From positions 372,001 through 436,000 of the forward strand of contig NZ_OY780957.1 in the NCBI RefSeq assembly GCF_963675985.1: a stretch of 64,000 bases of DNA, given 5' to 3'. This document shows positions 25,802-34,235 of this stretch, in pieces. Every line of letters begins with the position of its first letter. Positions within the stretch are counted from its first letter, which is position 1. The translations under genes and the position numbers were made by a program. The notes beneath the pieces were generated by a model that ran no database searches, was not told the origin of the DNA, and was given only the letters and a program-made list of their open reading frames with translations. This stretch comes from an uncultured Roseibium sp. (lineage in GTDB: Bacteria > Pseudomonadota > Alphaproteobacteria > Rhizobiales > Stappiaceae).

Positions 25802-27007
25802 TTACTTCATTTCAGCGATGGATTCGAAGCCGTCGCCGGCGACCTTGAACAGGGCATAGGTGCCCGGAACGTCGCCGTTTTCATCGAAGTTCTCGTCACC
25901 TGCGGCGCCCTTGTAGTCGATGGCGGTGCCGGCTGCGATCAGCTCTTTCGCCTTCTTCCACTCGCCCGGCATGATCGGTTCGCCTTCGCCGTTGGAGATT
26001 TCGCGAAGAGCGGCCGAAACGCCGGCCTTGTCGCCACCGGCCTTTTCGACGGCCAGGGCCAGAAGAAAGGCTGCGTCGTAGGAGGTGGTCACGAAGATGG
26101 CGCTCGGATCACCGCCGGAGGCCTTGAAGGCTTCGTTGAACATGTCGAGCGACTTGGACTTCTCGCCAACCGGCGAAGAGGCCACGAAGGTGGTCAGGTT
26201 GTCTGCGCCCAGTTCCTTGATCGGAGCATCGGACTTCATGCCGTCGCCGCCGACGAACTTCTCGAAGAAGCCGTTTTCGAGCGCCTGACGCAGGATGGTC
26301 AGGCCGGTGCCATCACCGTAGTCGAAGATAACCAGCGTATCCGCTCCGCCCTTGGCCAGTTCGGCCAGATCGGACCGGTAGGACGCCTTGCCGTCTTCAT
26401 GGGCTGCAAAGCCGGCGACTTCGCCACCCTGGGCCTCGAACTCGGACTTGAAGGCATTGGCAAGGCCGGTGCCGTAATCATTGTTGATGTAGGAAATGGC
26501 AACCTTGTTGTAGTCCATGCCCTTCAGGGTACGCGCCAGCGCGCGACCCTGAAAGTCGTCGGACGGCACGGTCCGGAACACGGTGTCATTGTCCTTCAGG
26601 CCGGTGATTTCCGGGGACGTACCGGACGGCGTGACGATGGTGATACCGGCCGGAATGGTGACCGAACCGGCAGCGGCCAGCACGGCACCGGAGCAATGCG
26701 GACCGACGATGGCGACGACGCCTTCGATGTTCACGGCCTTGGTGGCCGCATCGGTGCCGCCTTGCGGATTACAGGCACTGTCGCCGACAACGCCGACCAG
26801 CTTGTCGCCGCCGAGGATACCGCCCTGATCGTTCACCTGCTGGAACGCGAGCTGGGCCGCATCGATCATGGCCGGAGCCATGGCCGCAATCGGGCCGGAG
26901 ACGCCGCCGATCAGGCCGATCTTGACGTCGGCGGCCTTGGCCGGTGCGCTGGCCAGAGCGGTTGCTGCGAGCAGACCACCGGCAATTGCGAGAATTTTGG
27001 ACTTCAT
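25802..27007 (-). CDS. Branched-chain/aromatic amino-acid type ABC transporter substrate-binding protein
   Basis: A 401-residue LivJ/LivK-type binding protein (Peripla_BP_6). The start at 27007 gives signal peptide MKSKILAIAGGLLAATALAS then APAKAAD, with GGAGG upstream. The mature protein begins VKIGLIGGVSGPIAAMAP and shows AIVGPHCSGAVLAAAGS, VAISYINNDYGTGLANAFKSE and TTSYDAAFLLALAVEKAGG. The family binds branched-chain or other hydrophobic amino acids and aromatic acids. It is the last gene after livG-F-H-M, and the unit continues from the kynurenine genes, so tryptophan, kynurenine or a related compound is a reasonable guess for the ligand. Confidence 0.88.
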   Translation of the reverse strand: MKSKILAIAGGLLAATALASAPAKAADVKIGLIGGVSGPIAAMAPAMIDAAQLAFQQVNDQGGILGGDKLVGVVGDSACNPQGGTDAATKAVNIEGVVAIVGPHCSGAVLAAAGSVTIPAGITIVTPSGTSPEITGLKDNDTVFRTVPSDDFQGRALARTLKGMDYNKVAISYINNDYGTGLANAFKSEFEAQGGEVAGFAAHEDGKASYRSDLAELAKGGADTLVIFDYGDGTGLTILRQALENGFFEKFVGGDGMKSDAPIKELGADNLTTFVASSPVGEKSKSLDMFNEAFKASGGDPSAIFVTTSYDAAFLLALAVEKAGGDKAGVSAALREISNGEGEPIMPGEWKKAKELIAAGTAIDYKGAAGDENFDENGDVPGTYALFKVAGDGFESIAEMK

Positions 27008-27062
27008 AGGTACTACCTCCACGTGTTTTCGGGCTTTTGCCCGTGTGAACCCTGATTGTCGT

Positions 27063-28025
27063 TTACGACTTAGACGAAGCATCATCCGATCGCTGTTCGC
27101 CGCGCAGCGGCTCCGGCAGCAGTCCCTCCGGCCGGAAGCGCAGCACAAGCTGCAACATCAGACCGATCAGGAACAGACGGATGTATTTCGCCTTGACCGC
27201 ATATTCCTGCGGAAGTTGATCAGTTGCAATCTCGGAAACTGACCAAATGGTCCAAACCACCGCTGCACCGAGGATCGCGCCCCGGTTGTTGCCCGATCCT
27301 CCAAGGATCAGCATAATCCAGACGAGGAAGGTCGCAACCATCGGATCGATGGCTTCCGGGGTGATGGACCGGTTGAAATGCGCAAAGAGCGCGCCGCCCA
27401 GCCCCATCAGGGCCGAACCGAAGATAAAGGCTTCCAGGCGCCGGTACTCGACGTTCTTGCCCATGGCGCGCGCGGCCAGCTCATTGTCGCGGATCGCCCG
27501 CATCATCCGGCCCCAGGGCGCGTTGAACTGCCGTTCCACCAACAGATAGGCGCCAAGCAGGACAATGGCGACGATCGCCAGATAGGCCATCTGCGACTCA
27601 ACATAGGGAAGGTCGCCATAGGGACGCGGAATGCTGGTGATCCCACGCGCACTGTTGGTCAGTTCAGCCTCCGACTTGATCACCAGGCGGATGATTTCCG
27701 CCACTCCGATGGAGGCAATCGCCAAATAGTCGGAGCGGAAGCGCAGGCAGATTTTCCCGATCGGCCAGGCGATCAGGGCCGCGGCGATCATCGAACCGAT
27801 CCAGCCGACATAAAACGGCAGCTCGAACCCGCCGAGCCGGCCGTCTGCGTGAGGGCTGGTCAGGATCGCCGAGGCATAGGCGCCGACGGCGAAGAAACCG
27901 GCAATGCCGGCATTGAAGAGACCGGCAAAGCCCCACTGTATGTTCAGGCCCAGCGCCAGAAGCGCGTAGATGCCGATGAAGATGCCCATGAAGAGGGCGT
28001 AGTTGGCGAGACCGATAAGTTCCAT
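27063..28025 (-). CDS. livM: LIV-type ABC transporter permease LivM
   Basis: A 320-residue permease of the LivM type: LGLNIQWGFAGLFNAGIAGFFAVGAY near the N terminus, about eight membrane spans, and GSALMGLGGALFAHF before the closing spans. The start at 28025 has an excellent GGGGAGGTAGG ribosome site; the longer TTG frame reads into livH. It pairs with LivH encoded 16 nt upstream. Confidence 0.9.
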   Translation of the reverse strand: MELIGLANYALFMGIFIGIYALLALGLNIQWGFAGLFNAGIAGFFAVGAYASAILTSPHADGRLGGFELPFYVGWIGSMIAAALIAWPIGKICLRFRSDYLAIASIGVAEIIRLVIKSEAELTNSARGITSIPRPYGDLPYVESQMAYLAIVAIVLLGAYLLVERQFNAPWGRMMRAIRDNELAARAMGKNVEYRRLEAFIFGSALMGLGGALFAHFNRSITPEAIDPMVATFLVWIMLILGGSGNNRGAILGAAVVWTIWSVSEIATDQLPQEYAVKAKYIRLFLIGLMLQLVLRFRPEGLLPEPLRGEQRSDDASSKS

Positions 28026-28041
28026 GATCCTACCTCCCCTT

Positions 28042-28914
28042 CTAGAGAACCTTACCGCGCAGCAACCCGGTCGGGCGCACAAGCAGCATGAACAGGAGAA
28101 TGGCGAACGCCATGGCCGCCTTGTATTCGCTTGGCAGAACGAGAACGGACAGTTCCTCCGCGATGCCGACGATCAAGCCGCCGATGACCGCGCCTTCCAC
28201 ACGTCCGACCCCGCCGAGGATTGCCGCGGCGAACATCGGCAGCAGCATGTGCCAGCCCATCATGGACTTGAGCTCGGTGTTGATGCCTAAGAACACACCG
28301 GAGGCGGCACACAACCCGCCGGCGATGACCCAGGTGAGGATGACAACCTTCTTGTTGTCGATCCCCGACAGGAGCGCCAGGTTGGGGTTGTCCGACATGG
28401 CGCGCATGGCCTTGCCCCATTTGGACCGGGCCAGGAACAGCTGAAGGGCGCAGACGAGGGCCAGCATGAACACCACCGTGTAGATTTCACGATCCTTGAT
28501 CCTGAGGCCGAAGTAGTTTTCCGGCCGGACAATACCGCGAACGTAGCTTTCTGCGTCAACGCCCCAGACCACCTGCACCACCGAGCGGACCATCAGCGCG
28601 ATGCCGAGCGATGCCATCACGGTCACGATCTTCGGTCGCTCGCGCAGATGCTCGTAAAACACCTTGTCGATGCCAACGGCGACGCCCGCCGTCAGAATCA
28701 TGGCAAGCGGCAGCGCCGCCAGCGGCGGCAGGCCGAAACCGGTTACGATTGCAAGCGCCAGAAAGGCGCCGAGCGTCGCCAGGTCGCCATGGGCCAGATG
28801 CGCATAACGCAGGATCGCAAAGACCAGCGTGATGCCGACCGCGCCGAGCGCATAGATCGACCCGAGAACGAGGCCCGGGATGAAATAGAAGTTCAGAAAA
28901 TCCAGAAGAGTCAT
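28042..28914 (-). CDS. livH: LIV-type ABC transporter permease LivH
   Basis: A 290-residue permease: FIPGLVLGSIYALGAVGITLVF and LRYAHLAHGDLATLGAF are the LivH signature, with about eight spans and an internal AAAILGGVGRVEGAVIGG loop. GAGGAAA precedes the ATG. Encoded 9 nt after livF. Confidence 0.9.
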   Translation of the reverse strand: MTLLDFLNFYFIPGLVLGSIYALGAVGITLVFAILRYAHLAHGDLATLGAFLALAIVTGFGLPPLAALPLAMILTAGVAVGIDKVFYEHLRERPKIVTVMASLGIALMVRSVVQVVWGVDAESYVRGIVRPENYFGLRIKDREIYTVVFMLALVCALQLFLARSKWGKAMRAMSDNPNLALLSGIDNKKVVILTWVIAGGLCAASGVFLGINTELKSMMGWHMLLPMFAAAILGGVGRVEGAVIGGLIVGIAEELSVLVLPSEYKAAMAFAILLFMLLVRPTGLLRGKVL

Positions 28915-28923
28915 ATCGTTTCC

Positions 28924-29631
28924 TCACCCGCCGAGGAACATTTCGGCGACCTCACGGTCGGCGAGGAGATGGGCACCGGTGCCCTCGTGCCGGTTCTGCC
29001 CGGCGGCGAGCACATAGCCGCGGTCGGCGAAAGCCAGTGCCTGTTTGGCATGCTGCTCCACCAGGAGAATGGCCACACCGGTCTCGCGCACGTCCCGGCA
29101 GATCTGGAAGATCTGCTCCATGTAACGTGGCGACAGGCCGGCGGTCGGCTCGTCGAGAAGCAGCAGCTTGGGATCGAGCATCAGTGCCCGGCCCATGGCG
29201 ACCATCTGGCGTTGGCCACCCGACAGGCTGCCTGCAATCGCCTTGCGCCGCTCCTTGAGATCCGGAAACAGTTCATAGACCCGGTCATAAGCCGCCGACA
29301 GGTCGCCCTTTTTCAGGAAGGCGCCCATTTCCAGGTTTTCGTGGATCGTCATTTCCCGAAAGATATTGTCGACCTGCGGCACGTAGCAGATGCCGCGCTG
29401 GACGATCCGGTTCGGTGCCCAGTCGGTGATATGATCGTCATCGAAGACGATCGAACCGCCACGGACCTTCAATAGGCCGAAGACAGCCTTCATGGCGGTC
29501 GACTTACCGGCTCCGTTCGGACCGACGATCACAACGATTTCCCGTTCGTCCACCTGGATCGAGACATCCTGGAGAATATCAGCGTCCCCGTACCCCCCGG
29601 TAACGCCATTCATCGAAAGAAGAATTTTCAC
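28924..29631 (-). CDS. livF: LIV-type ABC transporter ATPase LivF
   Basis: A 235-residue ATPase: Walker A GPNGAGKST, signature SLSGGQRQMVAMGRALM, Walker B KLLLLDEPTAGLSP, switch His in EQHAKQAL. The GTG start overlaps the stop of livG (GTGA). The motifs and 235-residue size are those of LivF rather than LivG. Confidence 0.9.
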   Translation of the reverse strand: MKILLSMNGVTGGYGDADILQDVSIQVDEREIVVIVGPNGAGKSTAMKAVFGLLKVRGGSIVFDDDHITDWAPNRIVQRGICYVPQVDNIFREMTIHENLEMGAFLKKGDLSAAYDRVYELFPDLKERRKAIAGSLSGGQRQMVAMGRALMLDPKLLLLDEPTAGLSPRYMEQIFQICRDVRETGVAILLVEQHAKQALAFADRGYVLAAGQNRHEGTGAHLLADREVAEMFLGG

Positions 29632-30398
29632 GCGGCATCCCCCACCGTCTCGCCGAGATAGGCCTCAAGCACGCGGGCATCGGAGCGCACGGTCTGGAAA
29701 TCGCCCTCGATCAGCACGGTACCTTCGGCCATGCAGACGACCGGATCGCAGAGCTTCTCGATCATCTCCATGTCGTGTTCGATCAGAATGAAGGTGTAAC
29801 CACGCTCCTTGTTGAGGATCTGGATCTTTTCCTCCAGCTTCCTCAGAAGCGTCCGGTTGACGCCCGCCGCCGGCTCGTCCAGCAGCACCAGCTTCGCGTC
29901 CGTCATCATGGTGCGGCCGAGTTCCAGAAGCTTCTTCTGCCCGCCGGACAGATTGCCCGCACGCTGATGGGCAACGTGGGTCAGCTCAAGGAATTCGAGG
30001 GTCTCGTAGGCCTTCCGTTCGACCTCCTCCTCGTTCTTCTTCACCCGCCCCCATCTGAACCAGTTGGCGAACAGCCCCTCGCCGACCTGATGCGGCGGCA
30101 CCATCATCAGGTTTTCCAGAGTAGTTAGATGATGAAATTCGTGCGGAATCTGAAAGGTTCGCACCAGACCTTTATGAAAAAGAGCGTCGCTCGAAAGGCC
30201 CGTCACGTCCTCGTTCAGGAACTTGATGGTTCCACTGGTCGGCTCCAAAGCTCCCGCGATCATATTGAAGAGCGTTGTCTTGCCCGCCCCATTCGGTCCG
30301 ATCAATCCGGTGATGCTTCCTTCCTTGACACTGAAGGAACATCCGTTGACGGCCCGAAAACCGCTGAAGTTCATGACGAGCTGGTTGAGTTCCAGCAT
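29628..30398 (-). CDS. livG: LIV-type ABC transporter ATPase LivG
   Basis: A 256-residue ATPase: Walker A GPNGAGKTTLFN, signature NLSGGQKKLLELGRTMM, Walker B LVLLDEPAAGVN and switch His in LIEHDMEMI. ATG 30398 has a GAGGAG site 4-5 nt upstream; the longer frame reads into the gap after kynB. It follows kynB by 64 nt with no convincing terminator between, so the transporter is probably cotranscribed with the kynurenine genes. Confidence 0.9.
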   Translation of the reverse strand: MLELNQLVMNFSGFRAVNGCSFSVKEGSITGLIGPNGAGKTTLFNMIAGALEPTSGTIKFLNEDVTGLSSDALFHKGLVRTFQIPHEFHHLTTLENLMMVPPHQVGEGLFANWFRWGRVKKNEEEVERKAYETLEFLELTHVAHQRAGNLSGGQKKLLELGRTMMTDAKLVLLDEPAAGVNRTLLRKLEEKIQILNKERGYTFILIEHDMEMIEKLCDPVVCMAEGTVLIEGDFQTVRSDARVLEAYLGETVGDAA

Positions 30399-30462
30399 AT
30401 AGGCTCCTCGCCGCCAATCTTGTGGCGATCTTTTGTTTTCCCCGTCTGCTCTGCCGGACAGC

Positions 30463-31089
30463 CTACGTTTTCCGCAGGACGGCCCGTACCGGTGCTGCAT
30501 CGAGCCCTTCTAGCTTCATTGGCAGCGCAATCAATTCATAATCCCCCGGTTCGGCACAATAAAGCGCCAGATTCTCCAGAATCCGCATATCGTGACGTCT
30601 TGCAACCATGTGCGACGGCAAATCCTTGGATGTTTCCGGATCCACGGACGGCACATCGATACCGATCAGTCTTACCCCGGTTTCGGCCAGAAGCGTCATG
30701 GTTTCCGGTGCCAGGGAGCGAAAACCCGTCGGCCAGACCATCGGGTCGAGGCGCTCTGCGAGCCGAAGCAGGATGCGCGGCGGCGCGTTGTCCAATTGAC
30801 CCGCGATCTCCTCCGGCCGGCATAACGCCTCCGTCCCGCGCGCGTCGATCAGCCGCGCTGGTCCCAGAAAATCGGAAAGATCGAGCTGATCGATGGACTT
30901 GCCGTCCGGATCGTAGTGGAGCGGGGCATCCGCATGCGCCCCGCAATGGGTGGACATGGAAATCTCCGCCACATTGACCGGGCACCCCGGCCCGATGGCA
31001 AACGTCTGACCTGTCCGGCACGGCGCGTCGCCCGGGAAAACCCCCATTCCCGCCCGAACCGGCGGCGTGATGTCGATCAGCCTCGTCAC
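30463..31089 (-). CDS. kynB: Kynurenine formamidase (arylformamidase)
   Basis: A 208-residue KynB of the cyclase/metal-dependent hydrolase family (PF04199). N terminus VTRLIDITPPVRAGMGVFPG, then the metal motif STHCGAHADAPLHYDPDG (His-x-Gly-x-His-x-Asp), and later GIDVPSVDPETSKDLPSH. It hydrolyses N-formylkynurenine to kynurenine plus formate. The GTG start at 31089 overlaps the kynA stop (GTGA). Middle enzyme of the three-gene route tryptophan to anthranilate plus alanine encoded here. Confidence 0.93.
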   Translation of the reverse strand: MTRLIDITPPVRAGMGVFPGDAPCRTGQTFAIGPGCPVNVAEISMSTHCGAHADAPLHYDPDGKSIDQLDLSDFLGPARLIDARGTEALCRPEEIAGQLDNAPPRILLRLAERLDPMVWPTGFRSLAPETMTLLAETGVRLIGIDVPSVDPETSKDLPSHMVARRHDMRILENLALYCAEPGDYELIALPMKLEGLDAAPVRAVLRKT

Positions 31090-31931
31090 AGATCCGCTCT
31101 CAGCGCCCAGAGTTCGGGAAAGAGAACCACATCCAGCATGCGCCGCAAATAGGTCACGCCGCTGGTGCCTCCTGTGCCGCGCTTGAAGCCGATCACCCGT
31201 TCGACCGTGGTCACGTGATTGAAGCGCCAGCGCCGGAAATAATCCTCGAAATCGACCAGCTTCTCGGCAAGCTCGTAAAGCGACCAGTGGGCCTGCGGGT
31301 CCTTGTAGACGGCAATCCATGCGTCGCGAACACTGTCATTGGCCTGATAGGGCTCCGCCGGATCGCGTTCCAGATGACCGGCATCGATCTCGAACCCGGA
31401 CCGGGCCAGCAAGGCGATCGCCTCGTCGTAAAGGCTGGTCTCGCGCTGCAGCTTCGTCAGCCAATCATGGACTTCCGGAACATGGGCGTGCGGGCGCAGC
31501 ATGGCAGCATTCTTGTTGCCAGCCAGGAACTCGATCGCCCGATACTGATAGGACTGGAAGCCGGAGGATTGGCCCAAAGCCTCCCGAAAGGTCGTGTAGT
31601 CGCTCGGCGTCATGGTGCGCAGCACGTCCCAGGCCGAATTGAGCTGGTCGAAGATGCGCGCGGTCCGGGTCAGCATCTTGAAGGCCGGAGGAAGGTTACC
31701 CGAGGCGACGGCCGCCTTTGCCGCCGTCATCTCGTGCAGGGCCAGCTTCATCCAGAGTTCGGAGGTCTGGTGCTGAATGATGAACAGAAGCTCGTCATGG
31801 GCGGACGACAGCGGAGACTGGGCGGTCAGCACCTTGTCGAGCGCGAGATAATCGCCGTAGGACATGCGCCCGTCGAAGGCCATTTGCGCCCCGTCGGCGG
31901 CCGGGTCGTAAGGAGTATGCGGCTCGCTCAT
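31086..31931 (-). CDS. kynA: Tryptophan 2,3-dioxygenase
   Basis: A 281-residue TDO. Clear family segments: SYGDYLALDKVLTAQSPLSS, DELLFIIQHQTSELWMKLAL (substrate-site His and the helix around it), SSGFQSYQYRAIEFLAGNKN, and the haem-ligand region RRWRFNHVTTVERVIGFKRG (proximal His). The enzyme uses haem and O2 to cleave the indole ring to N-formylkynurenine. It lies 2 nt after kynU and overlaps kynB. Confidence 0.95.
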   Translation of the reverse strand: MSEPHTPYDPAADGAQMAFDGRMSYGDYLALDKVLTAQSPLSSAHDELLFIIQHQTSELWMKLALHEMTAAKAAVASGNLPPAFKMLTRTARIFDQLNSAWDVLRTMTPSDYTTFREALGQSSGFQSYQYRAIEFLAGNKNAAMLRPHAHVPEVHDWLTKLQRETSLYDEAIALLARSGFEIDAGHLERDPAEPYQANDSVRDAWIAVYKDPQAHWSLYELAEKLVDFEDYFRRWRFNHVTTVERVIGFKRGTGGTSGVTYLRRMLDVVLFPELWALRADL

Positions 31932-31933
31932 TG

Positions 31934-33154
31934 TCAGGTTACCTTCTGCTTCTTCTTGAATTCATCCCGGTCCCACAGGCGCTCGTTCAGAATCTTCTCA
32001 AGGATATCGACGGCGCGCATCACATCGGCATGGGAGAGGTAAAGCGGCGTGAAGCCGAAACGCACTGTCTCCGGCGCACGGAAGTCGCCGATGACCCCAT
32101 GGGCGATCAGCGCCTGCATCAAGGCGTAGCCGTTGTCGAAACGGAAAGAGATCTGGCTGCCGCGACCTTCCGGATCGCGCGGGCTCGCAAGCACCAGGTC
32201 CGGACAACGCGCCTCGACCTCGGACAGGAAGAGTTCGCACAGGGACACCGACTTCCGGCGCAACACGGTCATGTCCACGTCGTCAAACACGTCGAGCGCG
32301 GCATCAAGCGCGGAGAGCGACAGGACAGGTGGCGTCCCGACCCGCATGCGGCCGATCCCGGTCTCCGGGCGATAGTCGAGATCGAAGGCAAACGGTGCCG
32401 CATGACCCATCCAACCAGTCAGCGGGGGCTGGACCTGATCCTGATGCTCGGGCGCGACATAGAGAAAGGCCGGAGCACCGGGACCGCCATTCAGATACTT
32501 GTAGCCGCAACCGACAGCGAAATCGGCTCTCGTGCCAGCAAGGTCCACCGGCAGAGCGCCTGCGGAATGGGCCAGATCCCAGATCGCCAGAGCGCCTGCC
32601 GCATGAGCCTTTGCCGTCAGGGCCTTCATGTCATGCTTGCGGCCGGTCTTGTAGTCGACTTCCGTCAGCATCAGGACGGCAAGGTCCTCGCCGATGGCAC
32701 CTTCGACGTCTTCCGGCGCCACGATCCGCAGTTCGTGGCCCCGATCGAGCAGCTCTTTCAAGCCGCTCGCCATATAGAGATCGGTCGGGAAATTGCCGTT
32801 GTCGGACAGGATCACCTTTCTGTCCGGACGCAGCGCCAGGGCGGCTGCAAGCACCTTGAAAACGTTGATGGACGTGCTGTCGGCCGCAACCACCGTGCCG
32901 GGGGCCGCACCGATCAGCTTTGCGATCCGGTCTCCGACCCGCTGCGGCAGGTCGATCCAGTCATGGTCGTTCCAGCCCCGAATGAGGCTCTCGCCCCACT
33001 GCTTGCAGATCACCTCTTGCATGCGGTCCGGCACATGGGCAGGCAGGACCCCGAGCGAATTGCCGTCCAGATAGATCACCCCCTCGGGCAGCGTGAAGGC
33101 AGCCTTCTTTGACGCCAGCGGATCGTTCTCATCGAGGGGATGGGTGACAGGCAT
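31934..33154 (-). CDS. kynU: Kynureninase
   Basis: A 406-residue PLP enzyme: IYLDGNSLGVLPAHV near the N terminus, ADSTSINVFKVLAAAL (phosphate-binding region), LTEVDYKTGRKHD, IWDLAHSAGALPVDL and the PLP Lys219 in CGYKYLNGGPGAPAF. It cleaves kynurenine to anthranilate and alanine. First gene of the kyn unit, divergent from a GntR gene, with a perfect palindrome in the shared 147-bp promoter region. No anthranilate-degrading genes are in view. Confidence 0.95.
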   Translation of the reverse strand: MPVTHPLDENDPLASKKAAFTLPEGVIYLDGNSLGVLPAHVPDRMQEVICKQWGESLIRGWNDHDWIDLPQRVGDRIAKLIGAAPGTVVAADSTSINVFKVLAAALALRPDRKVILSDNGNFPTDLYMASGLKELLDRGHELRIVAPEDVEGAIGEDLAVLMLTEVDYKTGRKHDMKALTAKAHAAGALAIWDLAHSAGALPVDLAGTRADFAVGCGYKYLNGGPGAPAFLYVAPEHQDQVQPPLTGWMGHAAPFAFDLDYRPETGIGRMRVGTPPVLSLSALDAALDVFDDVDMTVLRRKSVSLCELFLSEVEARCPDLVLASPRDPEGRGSQISFRFDNGYALMQALIAHGVIGDFRAPETVRFGFTPLYLSHADVMRAVDILEKILNERLWDRDEFKKKQKVT

Positions 33155-33248
33155 TCTCGTTTTCTTTCAAAAGTCAGGGCCGCCACCGGCGACCGCACGG
33201 GTAATCCAATTCTCAGGCACGGTAACAAAACGGATGACGAAGCTCAAG

Positions 33249-33264
33249 AGATTATATATAATCT
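33249..33264. promoter_or_regulatory. Perfect 16-bp palindrome between kynU and the GntR gene
   Basis: AGATTATA/TATAATCT is a perfect, gapless palindrome about 95 nt upstream of kynU and 38 nt upstream of the GntR gene. Its centre also resembles a -10 element on either strand. It is the natural candidate operator for the divergently encoded GntR protein. Confidence 0.6.
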
Positions 33265-33301
33265 GATTGATTTGATATTTTCTTCTCAGCAGTCGGATGA
33301 G

Positions 33302-34012
33302 ATGTCCCAAACGAACTCCGCCTATGAAACCCTGCGCCGCGCGCTTCTGGACTGCGAAATCGCGCCGGATACGCCGCTGACGATCTCCAGCCTGAAAGCC
33401 CGTTTCGGTTTCGGTTGGACCCCGCTGCGCGAGGCGCTGTCACGGCTGGAAGCGGAAAGCCTGGTGACATTCGAAAAGAACAAGGGCTATCGGGTTGCGC
33501 CCGTCTCCGTCGCCGGCCTGAAGGATCTTCAGCTGGCACGAACCGCCATTGAAGCCACCCTCTTCACCCGTTCCATCGCCCGCGGCGGCGACACCTGGGA
33601 AGCTGATCTCGTCGCGGCCCATTACCTGCTGGCCCAGGCCTCTCCCCCCACCCCCGGCGCCGTAACGGCTGAAGGCATCCACTGGGAGGAACGGCACGAT
33701 ACCTTTCACGCAGCCCTTCTTTCGGCAGCCGATGCTCCCTGGCTGACGCACCTCGCCCACCAGACCACCGACCAACTCCACAGGCATCACCGGTTCATCC
33801 TGAACGGCGCCGATGTGGCGGACCAACTCGGAGGAATTCAGGGGGATCGGATCCGGGACGTTTTCGACAGGACACTTGGAATCGCCCATCACACACAGCT
33901 TATGGACGCGGCCCTTGCCCGCGATCCGATTGAAGCGACACGTCTCCTGGAAGAACACATCGGCTTCACTCTTGCGGTCTACGAGACACTTTGGCCGGAA
34001 GCCGGAAATTAG
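33302..34012 (+). CDS. GntR-family (FCD) regulator, probable kyn operon regulator
   Basis: A 236-residue GntR/FadR protein: winged helix with ALLDCEIAPDTPLTISSLKA, GWTPLREALSRLEAESLVTF and NKGYRVAPVS, then a helical FCD domain with candidate metal/ligand residues (WEERHDTFHAALLSAAD, HHRFILNG, LEEHIGFTLAVYE). The start at 33302 begins a typical GntR N terminus, although its ribosome site (GGATGAG) is close and weak; a longer in-frame start at 33140 would overlap kynU. Divergent from kynU, so control of the kyn-liv unit by kynurenine or a related ligand is likely but inferred. Known kyn regulators in other bacteria are often Lrp/AsnC type (KynR). Confidence 0.82.
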   Translation: MSQTNSAYETLRRALLDCEIAPDTPLTISSLKARFGFGWTPLREALSRLEAESLVTFEKNKGYRVAPVSVAGLKDLQLARTAIEATLFTRSIARGGDTWEADLVAAHYLLAQASPPTPGAVTAEGIHWEERHDTFHAALLSAADAPWLTHLAHQTTDQLHRHHRFILNGADVADQLGGIQGDRIRDVFDRTLGIAHHTQLMDAALARDPIEATRLLEEHIGFTLAVYETLWPEAGN

Positions 34013-34140
34013 GCCGAAGCAGAACAATCCGGTCGATCTGAACCGCGTTGCTTCATTGTGCCGTTTGCCTTTTTGAATGGCTTTGCTAGAACTCTCGCGG
34101 ACTCCAACCGCCTGCTCCTTTCGAAGAGCTGGCATTTGAT

Positions 34141-34160
34141 TGCGTACAATCGTATACGCA
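34141..34160. promoter_or_regulatory. Inverted repeat upstream of icd
   Basis: TGCGTA-N8-TACGCA is a perfect 6-bp dyad in the 223-bp gap before icd, 76 nt before its start, with TTGGAC beginning 1 nt downstream. It could be an operator for icd or for the preceding GntR protein. Nothing else in the gap stands out. Confidence 0.4.
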
Positions 34161-34235
34161 TTGGACAATCCATCTCCGAAGGTTCATTTCAAGCCTTCAA
34201 CGACCGCATCTTGAACACTGGGAAATGTAAAAGTC

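Noticed and set aside
30403..30430. Short CGCCA/TGGCG hairpin between kynB and livG as a terminator
   Set aside because: Only five base pairs, no T-run, and it abuts the livG ribosome site; it does not split the unit convincingly.
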